Notes: generated from the letters alone by a model not told the origin. DNA of 64,000 nt from Cellulophaga baltica (GCF_018861125.1 NZ_JAHKQN010000015.1:379023-443022), one strand, 5' to 3'. Shown: positions 17,478 through 27,269, numbered from the stretch's first letter. Numbers and translations are program-made.

Positions 17478-17882
17478 TTATTCAGCGAAATATGTGTTTA
17501 TAAGTGATCCGAATTTTTCATCAGACATAGGCTTCTGGTAAAATTCTTTTACATCTTCATTTTTATTAGCTCTAATCAAATCTTTATCGTCTTCACTAAC
17601 TGTGGTCATAACAATAACACATTTGTCTTTTATTTCTTGAGGATAGCTTTTGTATTTATCTAAAAAAGTCCAACCGTTCATAACTGGCATATTAATATCT
17701 AATGATATTAAACAAGGAAAAAAATCAGGGTCAGTTTTAGAGTCTTCAAGTAACTCTAATGCTTCTTCGCCATTTAACGCTTTATATACATCGACTTCTA
17801 TATCTAATTTTTGTATAAAAACACTATTAATGAAGTTGGTAGACTCATCATCATCAATTAGTAAAATAGAATTTATATTCAT
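17478..17882 (-). CDS. single-domain response regulator (CheY-like receiver)
   Basis: 134 residues that are one REC domain: acidic D10/D11 in LLIDDDEST, phospho-acceptor D62 in SLDINMPVMNG, switch Thr in VMTTVSEDD, and Lys117 in FYQKPM. No output domain follows, so it should work by protein contact or in a phosphorelay. No histidine kinase is adjacent. It converges on the plus-strand gene with only 4 bases between stops and has no visible terminator. Confidence 0.85.
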   Translation of the reverse strand: MNINSILLIDDDESTNFINSVFIQKLDIEVDVYKALNGEEALELLEDSKTDPDFFPCLISLDINMPVMNGWTFLDKYKSYPQEIKDKCVIVMTTVSEDDKDLIRANKNEDVKEFYQKPMSDEKFGSLINTYFAE

Positions 17883-18060
17883 ATTATAATATTATAATTA
17901 GTTTTAAGGTTTAATGGTTTACTGGTTAAATTGAGTATTACGAATTTATGGTTTTTTTTTGAAAAAGGTTATTTATCATAAAATTTTAAAAACATTTTCA
18001 CTTAATGATCTATATATTATTGAATTAGCATTATTTTTTATTTATAATCATGATTAAACA

Positions 18061-18726
18061 CTACCATTCGATCGTGTTTAATTGATTATTTTTTAATATT
18101 AAATTAGTTTCATTAAAATGATTGTTTCCAAACCAATATCCTCTATTTGCACTTAACGGCGAAGGGTGTCCCGATTTTAAAATGTAATGTTTTGTAGTAT
18201 CAATTAATTTTGTTTTCTTTTTTGCATAACCTCCCCAGAGTAAAAATATAACTCCTGTTTTTTTATCGGATATCTTTTTAATCACTGTATCTGTAAATGT
18301 TTCCCAGCCTTTTTTTTGGTGACTTCCTGCCTCTTGAGTTTTTACCGTTAATGTAGCATTTAATAACAAAACACCCTGTTTTGCCCAATGTTCAAGATTT
18401 CCACTTTCAGGATATGGAGTATTTGTACTTGCGGTTATTTCTTTAAAAATGTTTTTTAATGATGGCGGATGCGGAATTCCGTCATGAACTGAAAAACAAA
18501 GTCCGTTTGCTTGGTTAGGTCCATGGTATGGATCTTGACCAATAATCACTACTTTTATACTATCTAAGCTGCAATAGTTGAATGCATTAAAAATCTCTTC
18601 TGTTTTTGGGTAGCATGTATGTTGTTTATATTGTTCAGTGATAAATTCAGATAAAGCTTTAAAATAAGGCTTTTCAAATTCATCTTTTAATAAATTTTTC
18701 CAATCAGTGTTTAAAATAACTTGCAT
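18061..18726 (-). CDS. ung: uracil-DNA glycosylase, family 1
   Basis: 221 residues, the usual length. The water-activating loop GQDPYHGPNQANGLCFSV (D65) and the second active-site loop GHPSPLSANRGYW with its His are both intact, as is VLLLNATLTV. It removes uracil from DNA to start base excision repair. Monocistronic, with an exact TAnnTTTG box at 18756-18763 on its strand. Confidence 0.95.
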   Translation of the reverse strand: MQVILNTDWKNLLKDEFEKPYFKALSEFITEQYKQHTCYPKTEEIFNAFNYCSLDSIKVVIIGQDPYHGPNQANGLCFSVHDGIPHPPSLKNIFKEITASTNTPYPESGNLEHWAKQGVLLLNATLTVKTQEAGSHQKKGWETFTDTVIKKISDKKTGVIFLLWGGYAKKKTKLIDTTKHYILKSGHPSPLSANRGYWFGNNHFNETNLILKNNQLNTIEW

Positions 18727-18755
18727 TGCAATGGAGTTAAATAGCTATTACTTTC

Positions 18756-18763
18756 CAAAAATA
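18756..18763 (-). promoter_or_regulatory. candidate -7 box of ung
   Basis: On the minus strand this reads TATTTTTG, an exact TAnnTTTG match, 29 bases ahead of the ung start codon. Confidence 0.4.
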
Positions 18764-18825
18764 TACTTATTAAACTATAAAAGCGAGTGTTTATGTAGTA
18801 AAATGGCTATTTCCATCTTAATCCA

Positions 18826-18833
18826 TATCTTTG
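18826..18833 (+). promoter_or_regulatory. candidate -7 box of mutS2
   Basis: TATCTTTG is an exact TAnnTTTG match, with 19 bases to the ATG at 18853. No TTG at the -33 position. Confidence 0.4.
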
Positions 18834-18852
18834 TAATGCTTTAAAAATTAGA

Positions 18853-21024
18853 ATGAATAAGATTAACGAAAAGACGCTTAAAGATTTAGAATTTTTTACT
18901 GTTTTAGACCAAATAGCAGCTCGCTGTATAACAGAATTAGGGAAAGAAAATGCTTTAAAAATTGTTCCTTTAGATACTAAAGAGCTTGTTTTAATACATT
19001 TAAAGCAAACATCAGAATTTGTAGCTTCTTTTACGAATGAAAACCGAATTCCTAATCACGGTTTTGATGCTATTAATCAAGAGTTAAAATTATTAACTAT
19101 TGAAAATGCAACTATTGAAATTAGTGGATTTAGGAAAATTGGAAATATTTGTACGACTATAAATGTACTTAAAAAATTCTTCAAAAAATTTAAAGAATAT
19201 TACCCATTGTTATTTGATGCTTCAGAAGAAGTTGAATTAAATTTAGAAATTCCGAATCATATAAACTCGGTGGTTGATAGGTTTGGTGAAATAAAAGATA
19301 ATGCTTCTGATAATTTAAGAGGAATACGACAAGAAATTAATGTTGTAAAAGGTAAAATAAATCAAAGTTTTTCAAGAGCATTAACTACGTATAACAGCTC
19401 AGAGTTTTTAGATGAAATTAGAGAGTCAGTAGTTGATAATCGTCGTGTGTTGGCGGTAAAAGCAATGTATCGCAAAAAGGTAAAAGGTTCTGTAATGGGA
19501 ACTTCAAAAACGGGAAGTATTGTTTATATTGAACCTGAAGCAACCTTACAATTTAGTCGTCAACTAAATAATTTAGAATTTGAAGAGCGCGAAGAAATTC
19601 AAAGAATATTAAAAGAACTTACAGCTCATATACAGCCATTTACTCCGGAATTAGCTTTGTATCAAGGTTTTTTAGCACATATTGATATTACTGCTGCTAA
19701 AGCTAAATATGCTTTGGAAATGGATGCAATTATGCCTGAAGTAAGTGAAAATAAAGAGTTGTTTTTACGTGATGCTTATCATCCATTGTTGTATTTAACA
19801 AATAAACGTAAAAAAGAAAAGACTTATCCACAGACTATTTCATTACATCCTGAAAACAGAATAATTGTTATTTCTGGTCCAAATGCGGGTGGAAAAAGTA
19901 TTACCCTTAAAACCTTAGGCATTTTGCAGGTTATGTTGCAAAGTGGCTTGTTAATACCTGTACATGAGCGTAGTAAGGTTTGTTTATTTGATCGTATATT
20001 AACAGATATTGGTGATAATCAATCTATTGAAAACCATTTAAGTACGTATAGCTACCGTTTAAAGAATATGAATTATTTTCTGCGTAAATGTGATGAAAAT
20101 ACTATGTTTTTAATTGATGAGTTTGGTACGGGTAGTGATCCGGAACTTGGTGGCGCTTTGGCAGAAATATTCTTAGAAGTTTTTTACGAGCGTGGTTCTT
20201 ATGGTGTGATAACTACCCACTACTCTAACTTAAAACTTTTAGCAAATGAATTGCCACACGCAACAAATGCTAATATGTTGTTTGATTCTAAAACTTTAGA
20301 GCCAACCTATCAATTAGTATTAGGGCAAGCAGGTAGTTCGTTTACTTTTGAGGTTGCTCAGAAAAACGGAATACCATATAGTTTAATAAATAGGGCGAAA
20401 AAGAAAATTGAACGTGGTAAAGTTCGATTTGATGCTACTATTGCCAAGCTTCAAAAAGAACGTAGTTCTATGGCAAAAACTGGTGATAAACTAAAAAAGG
20501 TTGAGTCAAAGGCGCGTGATGAGGCGCAACGTTTAGAAGAGTTAAACGGAAAAGTAAAATCTAAATTGGAAAACTATCAAGAATTGTATGACTCTAGCCA
20601 GCGTATGATTTATTTGGGTAATAAAGTAAATGATGCAGCTTTAAAATATTTTCAAGATAAGAAGAAGCGCCCTTTAGTTTCTGAATTATTACGAATTGTA
20701 GAGACCGAAAACAGTAAACGTAAAAAGAAATCTGCACAGCAAGTAAAAATTGAAAAAATTAAAAAAGCAAAGGTTGCCCAAGAGGTGATTAAGAAGGTTG
20801 AAGTAATTAGGGAAGAAAAAAAGGTAGAGAAGAAAAAGAAAATTGTTCAAGAAAAAAACAAACCTGCTGTAGCTTTAAAGATTGGTGATCGAGTGCGAAT
20901 GGTTGATGGTAAAGCTGTTGGTAGTATTGATAAACTTGAAAAAAAGAAAGCTGTTGTAAACTATGGTATTTTTACGACCAATGTTAATGTAGATCAATTA
21001 GAACTTGTTGAACGAAAAAAATAA
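18853..21024 (+). CDS. mutS2: MutS2-family ATPase lacking the C-terminal Smr domain
   Basis: 723 residues. Core and clamp helices lead to the MutS-type ATPase: Walker A G342-PNAGGKS-349, NHLSTYSYRLKNMNYF, then Walker B FLIDEFGTGSDP and ITTHYSNLK. A long charged coiled coil follows (~520-655), and the protein ends with a small KOW-like beta segment (VALKIGDRVRMVDGKAVGSID). The Smr nuclease domain of canonical MutS2 (around 780 residues) is absent and the frame ends normally. Canonical MutS2 handles branched DNA and, in some bacteria, collided ribosomes; without Smr this one cannot cut by that route. The DCC-family gene follows after 18 bases. Confidence 0.85.
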   Translation: MNKINEKTLKDLEFFTVLDQIAARCITELGKENALKIVPLDTKELVLIHLKQTSEFVASFTNENRIPNHGFDAINQELKLLTIENATIEISGFRKIGNICTTINVLKKFFKKFKEYYPLLFDASEEVELNLEIPNHINSVVDRFGEIKDNASDNLRGIRQEINVVKGKINQSFSRALTTYNSSEFLDEIRESVVDNRRVLAVKAMYRKKVKGSVMGTSKTGSIVYIEPEATLQFSRQLNNLEFEEREEIQRILKELTAHIQPFTPELALYQGFLAHIDITAAKAKYALEMDAIMPEVSENKELFLRDAYHPLLYLTNKRKKEKTYPQTISLHPENRIIVISGPNAGGKSITLKTLGILQVMLQSGLLIPVHERSKVCLFDRILTDIGDNQSIENHLSTYSYRLKNMNYFLRKCDENTMFLIDEFGTGSDPELGGALAEIFLEVFYERGSYGVITTHYSNLKLLANELPHATNANMLFDSKTLEPTYQLVLGQAGSSFTFEVAQKNGIPYSLINRAKKKIERGKVRFDATIAKLQKERSSMAKTGDKLKKVESKARDEAQRLEELNGKVKSKLENYQELYDSSQRMIYLGNKVNDAALKYFQDKKKRPLVSELLRIVETENSKRKKKSAQQVKIEKIKKAKVAQEVIKKVEVIREEKKVEKKKKIVQEKNKPAVALKIGDRVRMVDGKAVGSIDKLEKKKAVVNYGIFTTNVNVDQLELVERKK

Positions 21025-21042
21025 AGGCTGATAATCGTAGGT

Positions 21043-21444
21043 ATGCAGAAGAAAATAATTGTTTTTGATGGGGTTTGTAATTTGTGTAATTCTTCAATTA
21101 ACAAAGTAATTGAACGCGATAAAAATAATACTTATGTATTTGCTAGTTTACAAGGTGAAGCCGGTGAAAAATTGACTAATGAACGTGGTATTGATACTGA
21201 TTTGGTAGATTCTATCATTTTGATTGATCCTGGTGTGGCATATTATACCAAATCTACTGCTGCATTAAAAGTTATAAAATCTTTTGGAGGAATATATAGT
21301 CTTTTTGGCATTTTTGAATATGTACCAGAAAGCATACGTGATGCTATTTATGATTATGTAGCTAAAAACAGGTACAAGTGGTACGGTAAAAAAGAAGCTT
21401 GTATGATACCTACACCTGAATTAAAAGAGAAATTTTTAGATTAA
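21043..21444 (+). CDS. DCC-family thiol-disulfide oxidoreductase-like protein (DUF393)
   Basis: 133 residues. It opens with KIIVFDGVCNLCNSSINKVIERD, containing the D-G-x-C12-x-x-C15 signature that names the DCC family, and ends with RYKWYGKKEACMIPTPELK. This is a thioredoxin-like small cytosolic protein; its physiological substrate is not established. It is 18 bases downstream of mutS2 and probably cotranscribed. Confidence 0.85.
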   Translation: MQKKIIVFDGVCNLCNSSINKVIERDKNNTYVFASLQGEAGEKLTNERGIDTDLVDSIILIDPGVAYYTKSTAALKVIKSFGGIYSLFGIFEYVPESIRDAIYDYVAKNRYKWYGKKEACMIPTPELKEKFLD

Positions 21445-21563
21445 AATAAAATTATCCTTTTTCAGAAGGTCACTTCCCTAAACCAAATGGCATATTCACT
21501 ATAAGTTGGTTTTAAAACATTTAAGCAGGTATTAAGTTTACTTAAATTCTAAAACCGACAACA

Positions 21564-23591
21564 ATGAAAAATTTTCTACTTACACTTTTGTTTCTTCCGC
21601 TACTTATTTTTGGAGCTGAAAAAACACCATCAAAAATTAAAGAAGTTACTGTTTATTTAAATAGTGCTTTAGTTGAACGTGAAGCTACTATTAAACTAAA
21701 ACAGGGAACATCAGAATATGTTTTTACGGGACTTTCTCATAAAATTGATGAAAGTAGTATACAAGTTTCAGGGTTGCAATCAACTTCTATTCTTTCAATT
21801 GCTTATGATATTAATTATTTAAATGATGAGCTTGAATTTAAGAATGGAGATGAATTAAAGCAACATATTGAGACGCTTGAATTAGAAATAGCATTACTTA
21901 AAAATAGTATTTTAGGTTTAAATGAAGAAGAGAAAGTGATAAAAGCCAATAGAGCGGTTCAATCAAACTCTGAAAATTTAGACTTAGATAAAATAAAATC
22001 AATAAGTACCTATTATAGAAAGCGTATTACTGAGATTAAAAATCAAGTATATAAGACAAATTTAAAAATTAATGTTTTAAATGATTCTATTAAAATTATC
22101 AAGAAACAACGTGCTGAAAAAAATAACGAACCTCTTATTCCAAAAGGAGAAATTACGATAAAGTTTGATGCGCCGTTAGCTGCTCAATTAGATTTGGAAT
22201 TAAAATATACTGTTAACGATGCAGGTTGGATTCCGAATTATGACATCAAATCTAAAAAACTAAATGATCCTTTATCATTGGCATATAAGGCACATGTTTT
22301 TCAACAAACTGGTGTGCAGTGGGATAATGTGTCTTTAATTTTATCTACAGGAAATCCTAAAAAATATACGATTAAACCAAATGTTAGCTCGCATTATTTA
22401 AATTTTGGACCAAGAAAACCTGTTTATACACAGGTTAAAAAGCATAAATACAATTATAATCCAACAGTTAAATTAGTAACAGGTATAGTCACAGATGAAT
22501 CAGGAAGTCCATTACCAGGTTGTAATGTAATAGTATCAGGAACTAATGTTGGTGCCCAAACAGATTTTGATGGTATGTATGCTATTAATGTCGATAAAGG
22601 TAAAGAATTGAGCTTTTCTACTATTGGTTTTAAGTCAGAATCAATACCTATTTATTCTTCAGTAATCAATACAAGATTAGAAGAAAATTCAGAAATGTTA
22701 GAAGAAGTTGTTGTGGTTGGTTATGGTACTAGTGATATCTCTAGAAAAGTTTCAGGTAGTGTTTCTGGAGTTCGCATTAGGGGAAATTCTTATGTAGAAA
22801 ATACACCGCCTTTATATATTATTGACGGAGTACCAGTAGATAATTTTTTAGAAGACGATTTAGATAAAAATGAAATCCAAAATATTGAAATTTTAAAAGA
22901 TGTGAATGCAACTGCTATTTATGGCAGTAGAGCTACTAATGGTGTGGTGGTAATAACAACTAAAAAAAGCACAGCTCAAGACGGAATAACAAGTACTCAA
23001 TTTAAAATTAAAAAGCCATATACAGTAGTATCTGACGGAGATATTACTGCAATAGAAATAAACACATACAAACTAGAAACGAAATACGAATTTTTTGCAG
23101 CACCATTAATTAATGAAAATGTGTTTTTAACAGCTTCATTTTCTGACTGGGAAAAATTAAATTTAATACCTGGTGAAGCAAATATTTATTTTGACGGTAG
23201 TTATGCAGGCAAAACAACAATTGATCCGTATACTTTAAAAAAAGAAATGACTATTTCATTAGGTGTAGATAGTAATGTGACCGTATCAAGAAAACAAGGC
23301 AAAAACTTTAAGAGCAAATCATTTACGGGTAGTAATCGTATTTTAAATAGAACTTATAATCTTGAAGTAAAAAATAATAAAATCTTAAATATAGATTTAG
23401 TTTTAATGGATCGAATTCCTATTTCTCAAAATAAAGAAATTAAGGTTGACGACATAATCACGAATAATGCAATCTATGATAAAGAAAAAGGCCTGCTAAC
23501 TTGGAAAATGAAGCTTGCAAGTCAGCAAGAAATTAAAGAATCATTCTCTTTTGAAGTAAAATATCCAAAGGGAAAAAGTATATCATTATAA
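21564..23591 (+). CDS. DUF4139/MuiA-like protein with an inserted SusC-like regulatory and mini-plug domain
   Basis: 675 residues with a signal peptide (cut near FGAEK). Order: DUF4140-like N-domain (~25-110), coiled coil (~95-185), first half of DUF4139 (~195-270, YTVNDAGWIPNYDIKSK), carboxypeptidase-regulatory-like fold (~305-372, VTGIVTDESGSPLPGCNVIV), a TonB-plug-like piece (~380-468, EVVVVGYGTS, PPLYIIDGVPVDNF, IEILKDVNATAIYGSRATNG) and then the rest of DUF4139 (~480-675). The plug part lacks about 40 residues of the usual SusC plug, and no beta barrel follows, so it cannot be a transporter. Periplasmic or outer-membrane-associated. Role unknown. Confidence 0.8.
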   Translation: MKNFLLTLLFLPLLIFGAEKTPSKIKEVTVYLNSALVEREATIKLKQGTSEYVFTGLSHKIDESSIQVSGLQSTSILSIAYDINYLNDELEFKNGDELKQHIETLELEIALLKNSILGLNEEEKVIKANRAVQSNSENLDLDKIKSISTYYRKRITEIKNQVYKTNLKINVLNDSIKIIKKQRAEKNNEPLIPKGEITIKFDAPLAAQLDLELKYTVNDAGWIPNYDIKSKKLNDPLSLAYKAHVFQQTGVQWDNVSLILSTGNPKKYTIKPNVSSHYLNFGPRKPVYTQVKKHKYNYNPTVKLVTGIVTDESGSPLPGCNVIVSGTNVGAQTDFDGMYAINVDKGKELSFSTIGFKSESIPIYSSVINTRLEENSEMLEEVVVVGYGTSDISRKVSGSVSGVRIRGNSYVENTPPLYIIDGVPVDNFLEDDLDKNEIQNIEILKDVNATAIYGSRATNGVVVITTKKSTAQDGITSTQFKIKKPYTVVSDGDITAIEINTYKLETKYEFFAAPLINENVFLTASFSDWEKLNLIPGEANIYFDGSYAGKTTIDPYTLKKEMTISLGVDSNVTVSRKQGKNFKSKSFTGSNRILNRTYNLEVKNNKILNIDLVLMDRIPISQNKEIKVDDIITNNAIYDKEKGLLTWKMKLASQQEIKESFSFEVKYPKGKSISL

Positions 23592-23599
23592 CTAATAAA

Positions 23600-24772
23600 T
23601 TATTTTAAATGATTGAGAATAAAATCTAAGGTTTTATTCTCATTCTTATTTTGTAGGTAAGCTATATTGTTATGAGTAATCGGATTTGAAAGTCCTAAAT
23701 TTTGAAGGTTTACGATATCATCTTCATAATCCATATTTACTTTTCCTGTCAATAAATTATCTAAAGAGTCTCCTTTTTTATATTTTTTGTAAATCTTTTT
23801 AAGTCCACTTAAATACAACCTATCTTTAGTGAAACCGCCGCCACGGTGTACTCTTAAGGTAATGCTATAAGCATCGTTTCTATTTAATTTATATTGATTG
23901 TGAATCAAATCAAAAGTATCAGAAAAGCTGTAACCTTTAATTAAACTATCAGATGCCAAAACCCTGTATGCTAGTGTTTTTAGTCTACTTAAGGTAAGTG
24001 CACCACTCATGTATTCACTAAAGACAGCTAAGCCTTCTTGTGTTTCAACATTACGAGGAAAGCCATTAGAGAAAATTTTTAAAGGTTGTTCAATTCCGTT
24101 GTATGTTGTGACTAAATGAACACCAATTTCATGGTTTGCAAGTGTTAGTAATTGGTTTTTGCTAAACTTGGTATTCTTTTTAATAAATAGCGTTTGTGTA
24201 CTGTTGCTTACCATTGCATCAGCGGCAATTGCAGTGGAATATTTAATATTTAAAGGAAAATTATATTGTTTGGAAAACTCTTCAAAATAGTTTTTAGCAT
24301 CTTCAGCACTATATATTTTTTCCATATCTGGGTTTACGCCCTCGTCTGGTATATGTAATATAAACTTAGCGTTTAAAACATCTTTTTCCGTTGGTGTTCC
24401 AAAAACACGAAGTGAGTTGTAATAAAATTTTTTGGGTTCGCCAATGGTTTGTATACACTGTACCATATTAGAATAGTAGTATATAATATCTTGATACAGT
24501 TTTTGAACCTTTGGGTCTGAAATACGCTCTAAACGTTGTGAAAAAAACATCCTGTGTAACTTATACGGATGAAATTTTATCTTCGGATATTTTAAAATAG
24601 GGTCAACGGTATATTTAGAGGAAAAGAATTTTTGTTTTTCTTTTTCTGAATTTAGAGGGTTTAAATAACTAAGTAGTTCTATTTTTTTAACAAGCCTATC
24701 TAAGTTACTGTCAATATCAAAAAGATCACTATTATCATTGATAATCGTGTCAAGATGTTTTTTTGTGTTCAT
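23600..24772 (-). CDS. DUF1704 (QEGLA-motif) putative zinc carboxypeptidase
   Basis: 390 residues, no signal peptide. The family motifs are visible: LANHEIGVHLVTTYNG with the HExxH-type zinc site and, downstream, VETQEGLAVFSEYMSG supplying the third ligand Glu; HRGGGFTKDRLYLSGL follows. Bacterial members are annotated as flavohemoglobin expression-modulating QEGLA proteins, and the eukaryotic relatives (MATCAP) are tubulin tyrosine carboxypeptidases, so peptidase activity on an unknown substrate is likely. The start codon is 15 bases after the symporter stop, indicating an operon with it. Confidence 0.82.
   Translation of the reverse strand: MNTKKHLDTIINDNSDLFDIDSNLDRLVKKIELLSYLNPLNSEKEKQKFFSSKYTVDPILKYPKIKFHPYKLHRMFFSQRLERISDPKVQKLYQDIIYYYSNMVQCIQTIGEPKKFYYNSLRVFGTPTEKDVLNAKFILHIPDEGVNPDMEKIYSAEDAKNYFEEFSKQYNFPLNIKYSTAIAADAMVSNSTQTLFIKKNTKFSKNQLLTLANHEIGVHLVTTYNGIEQPLKIFSNGFPRNVETQEGLAVFSEYMSGALTLSRLKTLAYRVLASDSLIKGYSFSDTFDLIHNQYKLNRNDAYSITLRVHRGGGFTKDRLYLSGLKKIYKKYKKGDSLDNLLTGKVNMDYEDDIVNLQNLGLSNPITHNNIAYLQNKNENKTLDFILNHLK
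23615..23641 (+). terminator. possible terminator inside the 3' end of the DUF1704 gene
   Basis: A 10-bp stem (23615-23624 with 23632-23641) and 7-base loop begin 24 bases after the plus-strand DUF4139 stop, but lie within the coding 3' end of the converging gene. It is AT-rich with no long T run, so only weakly supported. Confidence 0.3.
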
Positions 24773-24787
24773 ATAGTATCAAACGTA

Positions 24788-26095
24788 TTATTTTACGTTT
24801 TCAAGATTATCATCCCAATTTTTAACCTTAGGCTCATTAAGTTTATCTACAGATTTTGCGACTAGCATAGAAACTGCAGCATCACCAGTAACATTTACAA
24901 TTGTTCGGCACATATCTAAAGGTCTATCAACAGCAAAAATTAAAGCCAAACCAGCTTCTGGTATTCCTGCTTGTGCTAAAACTATAACTAGCATTACCAT
25001 ACCAGCTCCAGGTACTGCGGCGCTACCAATAGAGGCAAGAGTAGCAGTAACAATAATACCTAATTGAGCCCCAATACTTAAATCCATTCCAAATGCTTGT
25101 GCAATAAATATTGCAGCAACAGCTTGGTACAAACTAGTACCGTCCATATTAATTGTAGCTCCAATAGGTAAAACAAAACTAGAAACCTCTTCATCTACAC
25201 CTAAATGTTCTTCAACTCTTTCCATAGTAACAGGTAGGGTTGCAGCACTTGAACTTGTGGAGAAAGCTAAAAGTTGAGCAGGTGACATTGCTTTAATGAA
25301 AAAAGCAGGAGATTTTTTTGTAAAAATCCATACTAAAGTTAAATAAACACCAATCATCAGAGCTAAGCCAACTACTACACATAATGCATACCATGCTAAT
25401 GCTTTAAATAAATCTAAACTAGGTGATTCCACTACTAAAGCAGCTAATAATGCAAAAACGCCATAAGGGGCAGCAAGCATTATAAGATCTATAAGTTTAA
25501 GTATAACCTCGTTAAAACCATCAAAAAACTTTTTTACAGGTTTTGCTTGTTCTTCAGGTATTAAAATAAGTCCAATACCAAAGAAAATTGCAAAGAAAAT
25601 GACCTGTAACATGTTACCATTATCACTAGCAGCCTTAAAGATATTGCTAGGCACTAAGTCTTCTAGGGCTTGTAAAGGGCCAGTTTCTTTCTGTTTGTGG
25701 GCTTGTTCAATTCTTTTGTTGGCATCACCTTTGTAATTTTCTACTAAACTAATTCGCGTTTCTTCAGTAATTGATTTACCTGGTTGAATAATATTTACAA
25801 TTGCTAAACCAATAAGTACGGCAACTACCGTAGTAAAAATATAAATTCCGATAGTTCGACCTCCCATTTGTGAGAGTTTAGAAATATCCTTTAAATCTGA
25901 AACCCCTTTAATTAGCGAAGCTAGAATTAATGGAACTGCAATAAGCTTTAACGAATTGATAAATATATTACCAAAAGGCTTAATCCAATCTGAAATAAAA
26001 CCTGATCCCCATTCAAACTGTACCATCAATAAAGCAAATAAAACACCGGCTAGCATACCGATTAAAATTTGCCAATGCAATTCTAACTTCTTCAT
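24788..26095 (-). CDS. dicarboxylate/amino acid:cation symporter (DAACS/SLC1 family)
   Basis: 435 residues with eight-helix/two-hairpin SLC1 topology. Visible signatures are the serine-rich hairpin AFSTSSSAATLPVTM, GATINMDGTSLYQAVAAIFIAQ with the cation-binding NMDGT, and the helix 8 substrate site DRPLDMCRTIVNVTGDAAVSM. It imports glutamate, aspartate or C4-dicarboxylates with Na+ or H+. The Arg/Cys pattern DMCRT fits acidic substrates. It is the first gene of an operon with the DUF1704 gene, under a well-spaced promoter at 26113-26143. Confidence 0.88.
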   Translation of the reverse strand: MKKLELHWQILIGMLAGVLFALLMVQFEWGSGFISDWIKPFGNIFINSLKLIAVPLILASLIKGVSDLKDISKLSQMGGRTIGIYIFTTVVAVLIGLAIVNIIQPGKSITEETRISLVENYKGDANKRIEQAHKQKETGPLQALEDLVPSNIFKAASDNGNMLQVIFFAIFFGIGLILIPEEQAKPVKKFFDGFNEVILKLIDLIMLAAPYGVFALLAALVVESPSLDLFKALAWYALCVVVGLALMIGVYLTLVWIFTKKSPAFFIKAMSPAQLLAFSTSSSAATLPVTMERVEEHLGVDEEVSSFVLPIGATINMDGTSLYQAVAAIFIAQAFGMDLSIGAQLGIIVTATLASIGSAAVPGAGMVMLVIVLAQAGIPEAGLALIFAVDRPLDMCRTIVNVTGDAAVSMLVAKSVDKLNEPKVKNWDDNLENVK

Positions 26096-26112
26096 AAAAT
26101 ATTTTTTGTGTA

Positions 26113-26143
26113 GAAAGATACTATTTTGAAGCTAAATTGACAA
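26113..26143 (-). promoter_or_regulatory. promoter of the symporter-DUF1704 operon
   Basis: On the minus strand, TTG (26143-26141) is followed after 20 bases by TATCTTTC (26120-26113), a 7/8 match to TAnnTTTG, 17 bases ahead of the start codon. Spacing fits the Bacteroidota -33/-7 pattern. Confidence 0.5.
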
Positions 26144-26151
26144 TTCCCAAC

Positions 26152-27216
26152 CTATAATTTTATTGTACGGTTTAGTAAGGTGTAATCAGCGATAACCATC
26201 GCAGCCATAGCCTCAACAATAGGCACTGCTCTTGGTACTACGCAAGGGTCATGACGACCTTTACCTTTAGTTTGCACCATATTACCCTCTTTATCAATTG
26301 TTTCGTAAGGCTGTATAATTGTTGCAACAGGTTTAAAAGCTACACTAAAGTAGATATCCATTCCGTTGGAAATACCACCTTGGATACCACCGCTTTGATT
26401 TGTTTTTGTGGTGCCATCGCTATTGTATTGGTCATTATGTTCACTACCTTTTATAGTAACACCTTCAAAACCACTACCGTATTCAAAACCTTTTACGGCA
26501 TTTATAGATAGCATTGCTTTCCCTAATTCTGCATGTAATTTATCAAAAACAGGTTCACCTAAACCAACGGGAACATTTTGAATGACACATGTAATTACAC
26601 CACCAATAGTATCTCCTTCTTTTTTAATTTTTTTAATGTAATCTTCCATTTTCGAAGCCATTTCTTGATCAGGACAACGAACAGGGTTACTTTCAATTAA
26701 TGAAAAGTCTAAATCCTTATAATTTTTGTCAAGTTTTAAATCGCCAACTTGAGATACAAAAGCATTAATTTTTATATCACTTAAAAATTGCTTTGCAATT
26801 GCACCAGCTACTACTCTACTTGCGGTTTCACGAGCAGAACTACGCCCGCCACCTCTGTAGTCACGAAAACCATATTTTTGATCATACACGTAATCAGCAT
26901 GAGATGGTCTGTATGAATCTTTTATATGAGAATAATCGTGTGATTTTTGATTGGTATTATGTATTGCAAACCCTATTGGAGTTCCAGTAGTTTTACCTTC
27001 AAAAATTCCTGAATAGAATTCTACTGTATCTGGTTCTTTACGTTGCGTAACAATTGCAGATTGACCAGGCTTACGACGGTCTAGTTCTTTTTGAATTTCA
27101 TCAAAATCTATTTCTATACCTGCTGGGCAACCATCTAAAACACCACCAATTGCTTTTCCATGTGACTCTCCAAAAGTGGATACTTTAAATAAATTCCCAA
27201 ATGTATTTCCTGCCAT
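26152..27216 (-). CDS. aroC: chorismate synthase
   Basis: 354 residues, full length. All family signatures are present: [27 protein letters not shown] at the start, [55 protein letters not shown]-type core and [18 protein letters not shown] near the end. It converts EPSP to chorismate with reduced FMN, the last step of the shikimate pathway. Monocistronic under a consensus promoter at 27240-27269; no other aro gene is adjacent. Confidence 0.96.
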   Translation of the reverse strand: MAGNTFGNLFKVSTFGESHGKAIGGVLDGCPAGIEIDFDEIQKELDRRKPGQSAIVTQRKEPDTVEFYSGIFEGKTTGTPIGFAIHNTNQKSHDYSHIKDSYRPSHADYVYDQKYGFRDYRGGGRSSARETASRVVAGAIAKQFLSDIKINAFVSQVGDLKLDKNYKDLDFSLIESNPVRCPDQEMASKMEDYIKKIKKEGDTIGGVITCVIQNVPVGLGEPVFDKLHAELGKAMLSINAVKGFEYGSGFEGVTIKGSEHNDQYNSDGTTKTNQSGGIQGGISNGMDIYFSVAFKPVATIIQPYETIDKEGNMVQTKGKGRHDPCVVPRAVPIVEAMAAMVIADYTLLNRTIKL

Positions 27217-27239
27217 TACTGCTTTAATTTTAAGAGTTT

Positions 27240-27269
27240 CAAAGGTAATTCTAAAATGACAGATTCCAA
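27240..27269 (-). promoter_or_regulatory. consensus promoter of aroC
   Basis: Minus strand: TTG (27269-27267), a 19-base spacer, then TACCTTTG (27247-27240), exact for TAnnTTTG. The leader to the aroC ATG is about 20 bases. Confidence 0.6.
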
